Shown: positions 7,824-17,680 of the stretch, in pieces
How positions within the stretch are numbered: position 1 is the first letter of the stretch
How the letters are laid out: the number at the start of each line of letters is the position of its first letter
NCBI RefSeq assembly: GCF_904846625.1
Contig: NZ_CAJHBL010000002.1
Location: forward strand, 434,001-498,000
Source: Psychrobacter sp. JCM 18900
GTDB taxonomy: Bacteria; Pseudomonadota; Gammaproteobacteria; Pseudomonadales; Moraxellaceae
Direction: 5' to 3'
Length of the DNA: 64,000 bases
Program-made: the position numbers and the translations under genes
The notes under the pieces: model-generated
What the model saw: only the letters and a program-made list of their open reading frames with translations
Told to the model about the DNA's origin: nothing
The model's database searches: none

Positions 7824-8666
7824 ATGAAACTTTTAAGATTCGGTGTAAAGGGACAGGAAAAACCAGGTATTCTGGATCAGGATGGAAATATTCGTGATCT
7901 ATCTGCAGTGGTCAACGATATTCATGGTCCAGTACTAGCAACTGAGCTGGATAGAATCCGCGCTTTAGATCTAAGTTCACTGCCGAAAGTAGACGCAGAA
8001 GTACGTATAGGAGCATGTGTTAATAATATTGGTAAATTTATCTGCATCGGCCTGAATTATTCGGATCATGCGGCTGAAACGGGTGCAGAAGTACCAGATG
8101 AGCCAGTTGTATTTAATAAATGGACTAGCGCAGTGGTTGGACCAAACGATGATATCGAGATTCCGCGTAACTCGCTCAAAACCGATTGGGAAGTTGAGCT
8201 TGGTATTGTAATTGGTAAAGACGGTAGTTATATCGGTAAAGACCAAGCTATGGACTACGTAGCGGGTTATTGTGTAATTAACGATGTTTCTGAACGAGCT
8301 TTTCAGCTAGAAGGCACAGGTACTTGGGATAAAGGCAAAGGGTGTAATACTTTTGGTCCAACCGGTCCTTGGTTAGTGACCAAAGATGAAATAGAAAATC
8401 CTCATAATTTAAAAATATGGTTAGAAGTAGATGGTCATCGTTATCAAGACGGTAATACCAATACTATGATTTTTGATGTCCCAACCATCGTTAGCTATCT
8501 CAGCCAATTCATGTGCCTACAAGCCGGTGATGTGATTTCGACAGGCACTCCGCCAGGCGTAGGTCTGGGGCAGACTCCACCCGTTTATCTTAAGCCGGGA
8601 CAAGTGATGCGTCTCGGTATTGAAGGGTTGGGCGAGCAGCATCAAAACGTGATTGCTGCCCAATAA
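7824..8666 (+). CDS. Fumarylacetoacetase-family hydrolase, probably 2,4-diketo-3-deoxy-L-fuconate hydrolase
   Basis: The 280-residue FAH-family enzyme has an N-terminal cap and a catalytic core with GLNYSDHAAETGAEVP. DWEVELGIVIG provides the two Glu metal ligands, with a third acidic ligand around NDVSERAFQ, and TGTPPGVG lies near the end. Such enzymes (LRA6-like) split 2,4-diketo-3-deoxy acids into pyruvate and a hydroxyacid; with the fucose skeleton the products would be pyruvate and L-lactate. The neighbouring LldD fits as the consumer of that lactate. A strong aaggag site precedes the ATG. Family is certain; substrate is inferred from the pathway context. Confidence 0.85.
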   Translation: MKLLRFGVKGQEKPGILDQDGNIRDLSAVVNDIHGPVLATELDRIRALDLSSLPKVDAEVRIGACVNNIGKFICIGLNYSDHAAETGAEVPDEPVVFNKWTSAVVGPNDDIEIPRNSLKTDWEVELGIVIGKDGSYIGKDQAMDYVAGYCVINDVSERAFQLEGTGTWDKGKGCNTFGPTGPWLVTKDEIENPHNLKIWLEVDGHRYQDGNTNTMIFDVPTIVSYLSQFMCLQAGDVISTGTPPGVGLGQTPPVYLKPGQVMRLGIEGLGEQHQNVIAAQ

Positions 8667-8816
8667 CTATCATTCCGTAATTTAAATCTAGCCTCCTATC
8701 TTTCACTTGCATGGTAATCGATGCAGGAGGGAGGCTCTGTTTGCAAAAAATATGACTTATCGATGCTAATTATCGATGCTAATCGCCAAAAATAACGTTA
8801 AAAATGGATTTTTATC

Positions 8817-10103
8817 ATGCTTAAAATTACAGACCTAGAAGTCTTAGACATCAGATTCCCCACCTCACAACACCTAGACGGCTCGGATGCCATGAATCCT
8901 GATCCGGATTATTCTGCCGCTTATGTCATTTTAAAAACAGACGATGCAGCACTGTCTGGTCATGGCCTCACTTTCACTATTGGCCGTGGCAATGAAATTT
9001 GCTGCACGGCTATCGAAGCGATGCGTCATTTGGTCGTGGGCTTAGATATCGACGAAATTAAACAAAACCCAGCCTTAATGTGGCGTCATTTGACATCAGA
9101 CAGCCAATTGCGTTGGATCGGTCCTGACAAGGGCGCAATGCATTTAGCAACAGGCGCGGTGGTTAATGCCATTTGGGACTTATGGGCGAAAAATGAAGGT
9201 AAGCCGGTATGGAAGCTGGTAGCTGACATGACCCCTGAACAAGTGGTGAATTGTATTGACTTCAGTTATATCACCGACTGCATTACCCCGGAAGAGGCGC
9301 TGATACTACTAAAAGGGAATGAAGCCTCTAAAGATCAGCGTGAGCAAACGCTGCTGCAAGAAGGCTATCCCTGTTATACAACTTCCGCAGGCTGGTTAGG
9401 CTATAGCGATGAAAAGCTAGCTCGCCTGTGTCAGGAAGCGATAGACGAAGGTTTTAATTACATTAAGTTGAAAGTCGGTCGTGATGTGGCAGAAGATATC
9501 CGCCGCGTGAGTATTGCTCGTGAAATTATGGGTCCAGACCGCCATTTGATGGTCGATGCCAATCAAATTTGGGAACGTCAAGAAGCCATTGACTGGATGC
9601 AGGAATTAGCATTTGCCAAGCCCTGGTTTATTGAAGAGCCCACTTCTCCAGATGATGTAGAAGCCCACCGTGCTATCCGTCAAGCCATTGCTCCTATTGA
9701 AGTGGCCACAGGAGAGATGTGTCAAAACCGCATTATGTTTAAGCAGTTCATTATGCGCGAAGCCATCGATGTAGTGCAGATTGATGCCTGCCGTATGGGT
9801 GGTATTAATGAAGTGCTGGCCGTGTTATTAATGGCCGCAAAATATGATTTGAAAGTATGTCCACATGCCGGTGGCGTAGGCTTATGCGAATATGTTCAGC
9901 ATTTATCCATGATTGATTATCTATGGTTCTCTGCCAAGAAAGATGACCGAGTCACAGAATTTGTCGATCATTTGCATGAGCATTTCGTTGAGCCATGTGT
10001 CATTGAAAACGCTGCTTATATGCCACCACAGATGCCAGGTTTCTCAATTGAAATGAAGCCGGCTTCCATTCAACAGTATTTATTCCGCAAGGAAAAGGCG
10101 TGA
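8817..10103 (+). CDS. L-fuconate dehydratase (enolase superfamily)
   Basis: The 428-residue mandelate-racemase-type protein carries the complete active site. Lys217 and Lys219 are in YIKLKV, metal ligands are Asp247 (VDANQ), Glu273 (IEEPTSP) and Glu300 (ATGEMCQNR), and His350 is in CPHAGGVGL. This spacing and the GSDAMNPDPDYSAAYV N-terminus match the characterised Xanthomonas campestris FucD, offset by one residue from the numbering I recall. It dehydrates L-fuconate to 2-keto-3-deoxy-L-fuconate in the cytoplasm. It sits between the downstream-pathway enzymes (6977, 7824) and the lactonase. A closely related substrate such as D-arabinonate cannot be excluded. Confidence 0.92.
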   Translation: MLKITDLEVLDIRFPTSQHLDGSDAMNPDPDYSAAYVILKTDDAALSGHGLTFTIGRGNEICCTAIEAMRHLVVGLDIDEIKQNPALMWRHLTSDSQLRWIGPDKGAMHLATGAVVNAIWDLWAKNEGKPVWKLVADMTPEQVVNCIDFSYITDCITPEEALILLKGNEASKDQREQTLLQEGYPCYTTSAGWLGYSDEKLARLCQEAIDEGFNYIKLKVGRDVAEDIRRVSIAREIMGPDRHLMVDANQIWERQEAIDWMQELAFAKPWFIEEPTSPDDVEAHRAIRQAIAPIEVATGEMCQNRIMFKQFIMREAIDVVQIDACRMGGINEVLAVLLMAAKYDLKVCPHAGGVGLCEYVQHLSMIDYLWFSAKKDDRVTEFVDHLHEHFVEPCVIENAAYMPPQMPGFSIEMKPASIQQYLFRKEKA

Positions 10104-10289
10104 GTAAAAAACAGGTCTAGCCGTTTTAATAGGACTTAAAGCTATTTATGTCAAAAGATGACTGAATACACAAGCCACCATTGAAGAATTGCGGCAAAAA
10201 TTATAGTTAGGCTTTTTTGGAATGACTATATTATGGTTGCTCAAGCGCGATTAGAAAATGTATAAAAAGCCATTAACAAGGAGCGTTAA

Positions 10290-11114
10290 GTGATCGATAG
10301 TCATTTACATTTTTGGCAGTATTCTCCGGATGATTTTCCTTGGATTAAGGGGGATTTAGCGCCCATTGCAAAGGATATGCTGCCAAAGGATTTATGCCCT
10401 CAACTTACCGATAATATAGACGGTATTATCGCAGTGCAAGCAAGACCATGCGCAGCAGAAAATGACTACCTCAATGACCTTGCCCAGCAACATGAGTTGA
10501 TCAAAGGGATCGTTGGTTGGTTTGATTTTGAACAGGATGCCGATAGGCAGTTGGAGGTATTTAAGCGCAATCCAAAGATGAAAGGCTTTCGCCATATGCT
10601 ACAGGACGAAAAAAATCCCAGTGCGTACATAACCCATCATAAAGGGTTTAACGCAGGCGTTGAAAAAATTCAGCAGGCAGAATTGTTATACGGTGTCCTA
10701 ATCCATCAAAAAGATCTCGATGCAGCCGTACAATTTTGCCAGCGGCATGACCGTCATGAACTAGTGGTCGATCATCTAGCAAAACCGCAAATGTATAGCA
10801 AAGCAGGTTTTGAGTGTTGGATTAAAATGATGCAACGCCTTGTACCATTAAAACATGTCAATCTAAAAATCTCTGGTTTAGTCACTGAAGGTGGTCCCAA
10901 CTGTAAGGCAGAAGATTTCCAAGCCCATCTCGATATGGCGTTAGAGCTGTTTGGTCCAGAGCGCTTGGTTTGGGGTTCAGACTGGCCAGTGTCTTATGCC
11001 ACGCATTCTTATACGCAGTTGATGGATTTTTGGCAACAATGGTCGCAGCAGTGGAGTGACTCAGAGCGTCTACAAGTCGAGAGTGGTACCGCTCAGCGCC
11101 TGTACAAGTTGTAA
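10290..11114 (+). CDS. Amidohydrolase-family lactonase, probably L-fucono-1,5-lactonase
   Basis: The 274-residue metal-dependent TIM-barrel hydrolase (COG3618, amidohydrolase 2) has the N-terminal metal motif HLHFW (residues 4-8). VDHLAKP lies mid-protein and VWGSDWPVS, with the conserved Asp, near the end. Members next to enolase-superfamily dehydratases hydrolyse sugar lactones; here it would open L-fuconolactone to L-fuconate. Translation starts at a GTG at 10290, supported by an aaggag site 6 bases upstream. Family certain, substrate from context. Confidence 0.85.
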   Translation: MIDSHLHFWQYSPDDFPWIKGDLAPIAKDMLPKDLCPQLTDNIDGIIAVQARPCAAENDYLNDLAQQHELIKGIVGWFDFEQDADRQLEVFKRNPKMKGFRHMLQDEKNPSAYITHHKGFNAGVEKIQQAELLYGVLIHQKDLDAAVQFCQRHDRHELVVDHLAKPQMYSKAGFECWIKMMQRLVPLKHVNLKISGLVTEGGPNCKAEDFQAHLDMALELFGPERLVWGSDWPVSYATHSYTQLMDFWQQWSQQWSDSERLQVESGTAQRLYKL

Positions 11115-11179
11115 AAATATATAAGTAAGCTCAGGTGAATTCGAGACATTAACATCAAAAAAATCAGGAGTACGTTTAA

Positions 11180-11956
<777 letters not shown>

Positions 11957-12014
11957 TTAAATAGGCTTGGGAACAAGCCAATCTCGCTAGAAGATCTTAA
12001 GCAGGAGAGCTTAA

Positions 12015-12350
12015 ATGAAACGCTATTGTTTAGCGCTTGATCTCATCAAGGATGTGGAAAAAATAAAGCAGTATCAGCACTTTCACCAAAACATCTGGCC
12101 TGAAATTGCTACCAATATTAAGCAGCGTGGTGTGCTAGATATGCAAATTTGGCAAATAGAAAGTCGGCTTTTTATGATCATGGATACTCGCGACGATTAT
12201 GATCCCGCCGTAGCCAATGAGATTGCGCTGTCTGAGCCGAAGAATGTGGAATGGGAGACCTTGATGTCTCAATTTCAGCAATCATTGCCAAGCTCTGCGG
12301 CAGATGAAAAATGGGTAGAAATGACAAAAATATTTGATTTAAACCCATGA
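12015..12350 (+). CDS. L-rhamnose mutarotase family protein, probably L-fucose mutarotase
   Basis: The 111-residue protein of the RhaM/YiiL family (DUF718) has a ferredoxin-like alpha/beta-barrel fold. The family pattern HQNIWPE is present, with His24 at the place of the catalytic His of E. coli YiiL, and IWQIESRLFMIMD forms the next strand. It would speed interconversion of the sugar anomers, supplying the form accepted by the dehydrogenase encoded just upstream. Its place between the dehydrogenase and the FucP-like permease argues for L-fucose as substrate. The ribosome site is ggaga. Confidence 0.88.
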   Translation: MKRYCLALDLIKDVEKIKQYQHFHQNIWPEIATNIKQRGVLDMQIWQIESRLFMIMDTRDDYDPAVANEIALSEPKNVEWETLMSQFQQSLPSSAADEKWVEMTKIFDLNP

Positions 12351-12390
12351 ATTAAAAACAAGGACGTAGCTCTTTACAAGGATGTAATAC

Positions 12391-13632
12391 ATGAAAGCGA
12401 AAATAACGGAACCACAATTCCGATTAGGTTTTATATTGGTCACTACACTGTTTTTTATGTGGGGGCTTTCATATGGTTTAGTCGATGTTTTAAATAAGCA
12501 TTTTCAAGAGGCATTACACATTACTAAAGCGCAATCAGGCTTAATTCAGGCCGCCTATTTTGGCGCTTATTTTGTCATTGCCTTACCTGCAGGCTTGTTT
12601 ATCAATAAGATGGGCTATAAAGCTGGTATTATTTTAGGCCTGTCCTTATATGCCGTTGGGGCTTTGCTGTTTGTACCGGCAGCCATGCAGTTAACCTTCG
12701 GTTTTTTTCTATTTGCTTTATTTGTATTGGCATTAGGATTAGGCTGTCTAGAAACAGCTGCCAATCCGTATGCCTCGGCACTGGGTGATCCGGCAACCGC
12801 AGAACAGCGTTTAAACTTATCCCAATCATTTAACGGCCTTGGCCAGTTTTTTGGTCCATTAATTGGTGGGCTATTCTTTTTCAGCGAGGGCGGTTCAGCC
12901 GCTTCAGGCGATTTTACAGCGGTAACCTATACCTATGTAGGTATCGCGTTGGTGGTCGTGGTATTGATTGCCTTATTTGCCAAAGCTAAACTACCTGATT
13001 TACTTGAAAATGAAGAAAAGCTCGATGCCGTTAATGCGCAAAAAGATAACGTCTCAATGTGGTCTCATAGCGAATTTAAATACGGTGTTATCACCTTGTT
13101 TTTCTATGTAGCCGCCCAAGTTGGGGTGGGAGCGTTTTTTATTAACCTAATGGTAGAAACGTGGCCAGACAGTTCGAGCCAGCAAGGTGCTTACTTCCTA
13201 TCGATCGCGATGCTAGCGTTTTTGATTGGCCGCTTCGTGAGCACGGCATTGATGTCTAAGATTGCGGCAAACAAACTGTTGATGATCTACGCTATTATTA
13301 ACATAGTACTTTGCGCGGTGATCCTTTCAGGCGCTGCCTATATTGCTGTCATTGCTGCCATTGCCATCTTCTTCTTTATGTCGAGCATGTTCCCAACTAT
13401 TTTTGCAATGGGCGTGAAGAATCTAGGATCCAAAACTAAGATTGGCAGCTCGTTTATGATTATGGCGATTGTTGGTGGTGCGGTGATGCCATACTTCATG
13501 GGTAAAATGGCGGATCATTTTGGGACTCATATTGCTTATGTCTTGCCATTAGTTTGTTTCATTATAGTGTTAGCTTATGCCTTCAGCTATAAAAATACAG
13601 CATTAGTCAAAGCGGAATCGGTAGCTCATTAA
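12391..13632 (+). CDS. fucP: FucP-type L-fucose:H+ symporter (MFS)
   Basis: The 413-residue inner-membrane protein has 12 predicted membrane segments and the FucP/glucose-galactose permease signature. The N-terminal FFMWGLSYGLVDVLNKHFQ carries the FucP Asp region (SYGLVDVLN), and QAAYFGAYF, GLCLETAANPYAS-like GLGCLETAANPYAS and SSMFPTIFAMGVKNLG follow. It imports L-fucose with protons. It is the sixth gene of the fucose operon, 40 bp after the mutarotase, with an aagga ribosome site. D-arabinose and L-galactose are known co-substrates of this family. Confidence 0.9.
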   Translation: MKAKITEPQFRLGFILVTTLFFMWGLSYGLVDVLNKHFQEALHITKAQSGLIQAAYFGAYFVIALPAGLFINKMGYKAGIILGLSLYAVGALLFVPAAMQLTFGFFLFALFVLALGLGCLETAANPYASALGDPATAEQRLNLSQSFNGLGQFFGPLIGGLFFFSEGGSAASGDFTAVTYTYVGIALVVVVLIALFAKAKLPDLLENEEKLDAVNAQKDNVSMWSHSEFKYGVITLFFYVAAQVGVGAFFINLMVETWPDSSSQQGAYFLSIAMLAFLIGRFVSTALMSKIAANKLLMIYAIINIVLCAVILSGAAYIAVIAAIAIFFFMSSMFPTIFAMGVKNLGSKTKIGSSFMIMAIVGGAVMPYFMGKMADHFGTHIAYVLPLVCFIIVLAYAFSYKNTALVKAESVAH

Positions 13633-13880
13633 GGCTGTATATAGATAGACAAGCCACTCTATATTTGCTGCAGAATCACTGGTGTAAAGTTATAGCTGCT
13701 GTGAGTCTATTACGACTTCTAATCAGTCATTTATACTAGTGATTTGCACCATATATCAGTTTTAGTGTGCATTGGCTTTATGGTTTATTAAATTAAAACT
13801 ATTCGTGCAAAAATATATCTCACAATTTGAGTTTCAAGAATATTATCTAGACATTGAATAGAATACAAAAGGGCAAACGT

Positions 13881-15017
13881 ATGATTATTTCATCTGCAAA
13901 TGACTACAGAGCTGCTGCCAAGCGCCGACTGCCACCATTCTTGTTTCATTATATAGATGGCGGTGCTTATGATGAACATACCTTAAAACGTAATACTGAA
14001 GATTTATCACAGATTGCCCTTAGGCAACGTGTACTGAATGATATGTCACAACTGAGCTTAGAGACGCAGTTATTTAATGAAACCCTGTCTATGCCAGTAG
14101 CATTATCACCCGTGGGTCTGACAGGCATGTATGCGCGCCGCGGAGAAGTACAGGCCGCTATGGCAGCCGATAAAAAAGGCATTCCGTTTACAATGTCGAC
14201 GGTTTCTGTTTGTCCGATTGAGGAGGTGGCGCCTAAAATCAACCGTCCGATGTGGTTTCAGCTTTATGTATTGAAAGACCGAGGCTTTATGCAAAATGCC
14301 CTAGAGCGTGCCAAAGCTGCAGGATGTTCGACACTGGTCTTCACAGTAGATATGCCAGTACCAGGGGCACGCTACCGCGATGCACACTCTGGTATGAGTG
14401 GTAAAAACGCAGCTATGCGCCGTTACTTACAGTCTATGACGCATCCCCAATGGGCGTGGGACGTAGGACTAAATGGCCGTCCGCATGATCTGGGAAATAT
14501 TTCTACTTATTTAGGTAAGCCTACAGGGTTAGAAGATTATATAGGCTGGCTGGGTAATAATTTTGATCCTTCTATTTCTTGGAAAGATTTAGATTGGATT
14601 CGAGAATACTGGGATGGGCCGATGGTCATCAAAGGTATTTTGGATCCAGAAGATGCTAAAGACGCAGTACGTTTTGGGGCAGATGGCATAGTTGTATCTA
14701 ATCATGGTGGGCGACAGTTAGATGGTGTTTTATCAAGTGCGCGGGCACTGCCTTCTATTGCCGATGCGGTGAAAGGAGAGATTAAAATTTTAGCAGACTC
14801 TGGTATACGCAATGGCTTAGATATTGTGCGAATGTTGGCTTTAGGGGCCGATATTTGTATGCTAGGGCGCGCATTTATATATGCTTTAGCGGTGGGTGGC
14901 GGTGCAGGGGTAAGTAACTTGCTAGATCTGATAGATAAAGAGATGCGCGTCGCGATGACTTTGACTGGCGCCAAAAAGATTACTGATATTAATTCAAACT
15001 GTCTGGTAAAACCCTGA
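13881..15017 (+). CDS. lldD: FMN-dependent L-lactate dehydrogenase LldD
   Basis: The 378-residue protein is very close to E. coli LldD from [22 protein letters not shown] onward. It has the FMN and catalytic motifs [33 protein letters not shown] (catalytic His) and [10 protein letters not shown]. It oxidises L-lactate to pyruvate, passing electrons to the membrane quinone pool. The ATG at 13881 (behind aaaggg) is preferred to one nine codons upstream, because it matches the family N-terminus. The C-terminal tail is shorter than in E. coli (396 residues). No lldP or lldR gene is nearby. Placed after fucP and followed by a terminator, it probably finishes the L-fucose pathway by consuming the lactate released by the FAH-family enzyme. 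Confidence 0.93.
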   Translation: MIISSANDYRAAAKRRLPPFLFHYIDGGAYDEHTLKRNTEDLSQIALRQRVLNDMSQLSLETQLFNETLSMPVALSPVGLTGMYARRGEVQAAMAADKKGIPFTMSTVSVCPIEEVAPKINRPMWFQLYVLKDRGFMQNALERAKAAGCSTLVFTVDMPVPGARYRDAHSGMSGKNAAMRRYLQSMTHPQWAWDVGLNGRPHDLGNISTYLGKPTGLEDYIGWLGNNFDPSISWKDLDWIREYWDGPMVIKGILDPEDAKDAVRFGADGIVVSNHGGRQLDGVLSSARALPSIADAVKGEIKILADSGIRNGLDIVRMLALGADICMLGRAFIYALAVGGGAGVSNLLDLIDKEMRVAMTLTGAKKITDINSNCLVKP

Positions 15018-15044
15018 TATTAAAAGCATTGTCTAAGAAAATGA

Positions 15045-15400
15045 AACCTCATATCTAAGCCCTACATGCTGTATAAATATTAGCATGTAGGGATTTTCCG
15101 ATTTGTCAGAGTAAAATTGATCTATGGTATCTGTAGATATTGATGATATTTTAAGTACCGCAATATTGAAGGACTTACTACCTAATAAGTTATAGTTTTA
15201 ATAAGAACTTGATGTACTTTAGCGATAACTATTTCTAGTATCAATCTCAATTTTTAGCATAGGTCGACTACAAAATTGACTATATTAGTGTATTTGCACC
15301 GACTCTAACACTTGCTGGCATGCTTGAGCCAAATAAGGGTCAACACCGTCATGTTTAAGCACCCATTTAATATAACCAGTACCTTCAGAGCTTGTAGCTA
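15045..15400. repeat. Direct repeat copy A flanking the trigonelline module
   Basis: This sequence is repeated in the same orientation at 28653-29009 with roughly 80-85 percent identity judged by eye. Long exact blocks include ctacctaataagttatagttttaataagaactt and ttgctggcatgcttgag. The right half encodes the C-terminus of an ExoX-like pseudogene on the minus strand. The two copies enclose the BCCT-to-tgnE segment exactly. Confidence 0.85.
15060..15092 (+). terminator. Terminator after lldD
   Basis: The perfect 11-bp inverted repeat ccctacatgct / agcatgtaggg is followed by attttcc, 43 bp after the lldD stop. It also forms the left part of the 355-bp repeat. Confidence 0.65.
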
Positions 15401-15673
15401 AGTCTGCGATAGCCTTGCTCTTATATTTACTAAAACTTAAATGTATGGGTACATGTGCTATTTGTCTAAATTATATAAGTTATCCAAACCAGTGATAACA
15501 TAACCTTGATTGTTAGCTAGAGTAATCAGACTACCAAGCACTAGTTCAGTGAAGTAAATATCAGCAATGGCAGCATGCATTTTCTTTGCTTGAGCACGTG
15601 CCACATCTCGGTGGAAGGGTAATTTCCCCGAAAAATAAGAATACTCATAAATATGTAATTGCTTTATACAGTA
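15285..15673 (-). pseudogene. Frameshifted, N-terminally truncated ExoX-like gene
   Basis: Read on the minus strand, one frame gives LPFHRDVARAQAKKMHAA, then IADIYFTELVLGSLITLANN and GLDNLYNLDK before a TAG. A one-base shift near 15463 restores IAHVPIHLSFSKYKSKAIADL, then SEGTGYIKWVLKHDGVDPYL, ending at TAA 15285-15287. The last part (SKYKSKAIADLA...GYIKWVL) matches the short C-terminal domain found on ExoX-like 3'-5' exonucleases. The N-terminal nuclease domain is missing. Its C-terminal piece occurs again at 28902-29015. Confidence 0.65.
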
Positions 15674-15728
15674 TTAGAAGATCAATTTGTATAGAACTTA
15701 CTTCTTTAGAAAGTAGTTTCTCAAACCA

Positions 15729-15767
15729 AAAAAATCACTCTAGCTATTTAAGCTAGAGTGATTTTTT
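15729..15767 (-). terminator. Terminator of the tgn/BCCT operon
   Basis: The perfect 17-bp stem aaaaaatcactctagct / agctagagtgatttttt has a 5-base loop, about 140 bp beyond the end of the BCCT gene. Confidence 0.85.
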
Positions 15768-15905
15768 GTCTACGCAATAAGATAGGTAGCATATCAGTTA
15801 CGTAGATACAGCAAGATTTTGATTTCTTACAAAGACAGAGCCTTTATGAAATACCAGTCTAATTATAAGAGTTCTGACACAGGTGATGCTTTACATGCAC
15901 ACTAA

Positions 15906-17642
15906 TCATTTTTCTCTTGATCTTATATTATCTAAAATAAGAGCTTTCAATAAGCTAATTGCCATCAAAATAATGATGAGTGAAAAGGGTATTGCGGCAA
16001 TAATCATAGCCGAGGTAATAGCACTCAATCCACCAGCTAATAACAATGCTGCAATAACGGAAGCTAGAGCAAGACCCCACACGATGATGTGTTTTTGGCC
16101 ATTTTCAACTTCGACCTCACCTCCAGCATTTAGCATATTGACAACTAGCAGAGCAGAGTCAGCAGAAGTAACCAAATAGGTTAATAGCAATACCACCACC
16201 ATCGCTGATAATATTTTTGCCATCGTTGGCTCTAACATAAAGCCAATAATCTCGAATAGCTGAGCGGTTAACCCTGACTCAAATATTTTGCCACCAGCAA
16301 TACCACTTAATTCTAAATCGATGCCAGTACCACCAATGAAAGAGAACCAGACAAACAGTGTCAGACTAGGCGCTACGATACCAATCAATCCAAATTCACG
16401 AATGGTACGGTTTTTGGAAATACGTGCTAAAAACATACCAACGAATGGTGCAAAAGCAATCCACCATGCCCAGTAAAAAATAGACCAACTGGTTTGCCAG
16501 CTACCCAATTCAGTATTGGGATCCCAGACAGTAAGTACCATGGCAGGTAAGTGCAAGACGTAGGTAAAGATACCTTTGCCCAGCATTTCTAGGGCGAACA
16601 TAGAGGCCCCAAAAATCAAGAAAAAAGCTAAAAGGGAAAATGACAATACCATATTGATATTACTTAGCCATTTGACGCCGCGTCCAACACCTGACAAAGC
16701 AGAAATCATCGCTAGGCACATGACCACAAATAACGATAGTAACAATGCTCCGGTGGTTGGCTCAGGGGTATTAGTGTTGGTCACTAGCCAAGTAATACCA
16801 GTAATACTGTATAGCCCAGAAGCAAAAGAACTTAAGCCAATACCAATCGTTTGTGCAATACCAAATATCGTGGCAATTACTGCAGATATATCAATGATAT
16901 GACCCAATAACCCTTCTAAGTGTCTACCAAATAAAGGTGTTAATGCTGAGCGCATGGTTAATGGTAATCCACGAGAATAACTGAAATACGCCAAACAAAT
17001 ACCGACTAAGCAATAAGTTGCCCAAGCACTGATACCCCAGTGAAGAAAAGAGTAGCGAAAGGCTGCGTCTAGTGCTGACTCAGTTTTGGGTAATACCACG
17101 CCATCGATAGCAGTTAAAGTACTGGCCGCCACTTGGTCTTGATAAAAATTGAATACATCAGCACCTTGAGGTAGCTTGAGACCATTAGCATTCAACGCTG
17201 ACATGATTATTTCTTTGGACATAATAGTGTCGGGATTGTTTGCCAAATGCCAAATAGGTTCGGCAGCACTATAGGTGAGTACACCAATACCAATACCTGC
17301 CCCAAAAATCATGGAAAACCATGAAAAATTTGAAAATTCAGGTTTCCCATTAGGGTCGGAGCCAAGTTTAGTGCGTCCAAACGATGGCCATAAAATAGCG
17401 GTCAGGCAAACAAATATATAAAAAGCGATAGAATACGTATAGTAGCTATTGAGATTGGTATAAGACCAATTTTTCATATTATCCAGAATCGCACCGGAAC
17501 GATCAATGTCGCTTAAAATCCAGATAACAACTAATGTCACCAAAACCTTCGATGTTATGGTGACAATACGGTTAAAACCTTTGTAGAAACCTTTGTCATG
17601 AGTTTTTATATTTAACTCTGTCAATGGGGGACGAATAGGCAT
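15906..17642 (-). CDS. BCCT-family betaine/carnitine/choline-type transporter
   Basis: The 578-residue protein has 12 predicted membrane segments and strong BCCT signatures. These are MIFGAGIGIGVLTYSAAEP (substrate/Na+ site region), FLHWGISAWATYCLVG, GVGRGVKWLSNIN and the Trp-rich SIFYWAWWIAFAPFVGMFLARISKNRTIREF. BCCT carriers import quaternary-ammonium compounds. Trigonelline is N-methylnicotinate betaine, so this is a good candidate for its uptake, although the NCS1 carrier of the same operon competes for that role. It is the last gene of the minus-strand operon, with a good aagga ribosome site and a terminator behind it. Confidence 0.9.
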   Translation of the reverse strand: MPIRPPLTELNIKTHDKGFYKGFNRIVTITSKVLVTLVVIWILSDIDRSGAILDNMKNWSYTNLNSYYTYSIAFYIFVCLTAILWPSFGRTKLGSDPNGKPEFSNFSWFSMIFGAGIGIGVLTYSAAEPIWHLANNPDTIMSKEIIMSALNANGLKLPQGADVFNFYQDQVAASTLTAIDGVVLPKTESALDAAFRYSFLHWGISAWATYCLVGICLAYFSYSRGLPLTMRSALTPLFGRHLEGLLGHIIDISAVIATIFGIAQTIGIGLSSFASGLYSITGITWLVTNTNTPEPTTGALLLSLFVVMCLAMISALSGVGRGVKWLSNINMVLSFSLLAFFLIFGASMFALEMLGKGIFTYVLHLPAMVLTVWDPNTELGSWQTSWSIFYWAWWIAFAPFVGMFLARISKNRTIREFGLIGIVAPSLTLFVWFSFIGGTGIDLELSGIAGGKIFESGLTAQLFEIIGFMLEPTMAKILSAMVVVLLLTYLVTSADSALLVVNMLNAGGEVEVENGQKHIIVWGLALASVIAALLLAGGLSAITSAMIIAAIPFSLIIILMAISLLKALILDNIRSREK

Positions 17643-17680
17643 AGTTTCTTCCTTAAAACTAAATGCAATGAATTATTAAT

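Noticed and set aside
8690..8736. Hairpin agcctcc / ggaggct after the FAH-family gene
   Set aside because: It is not followed by a T run and lies inside an operon whose pathway continues; processing or attenuation is possible but unsupported.
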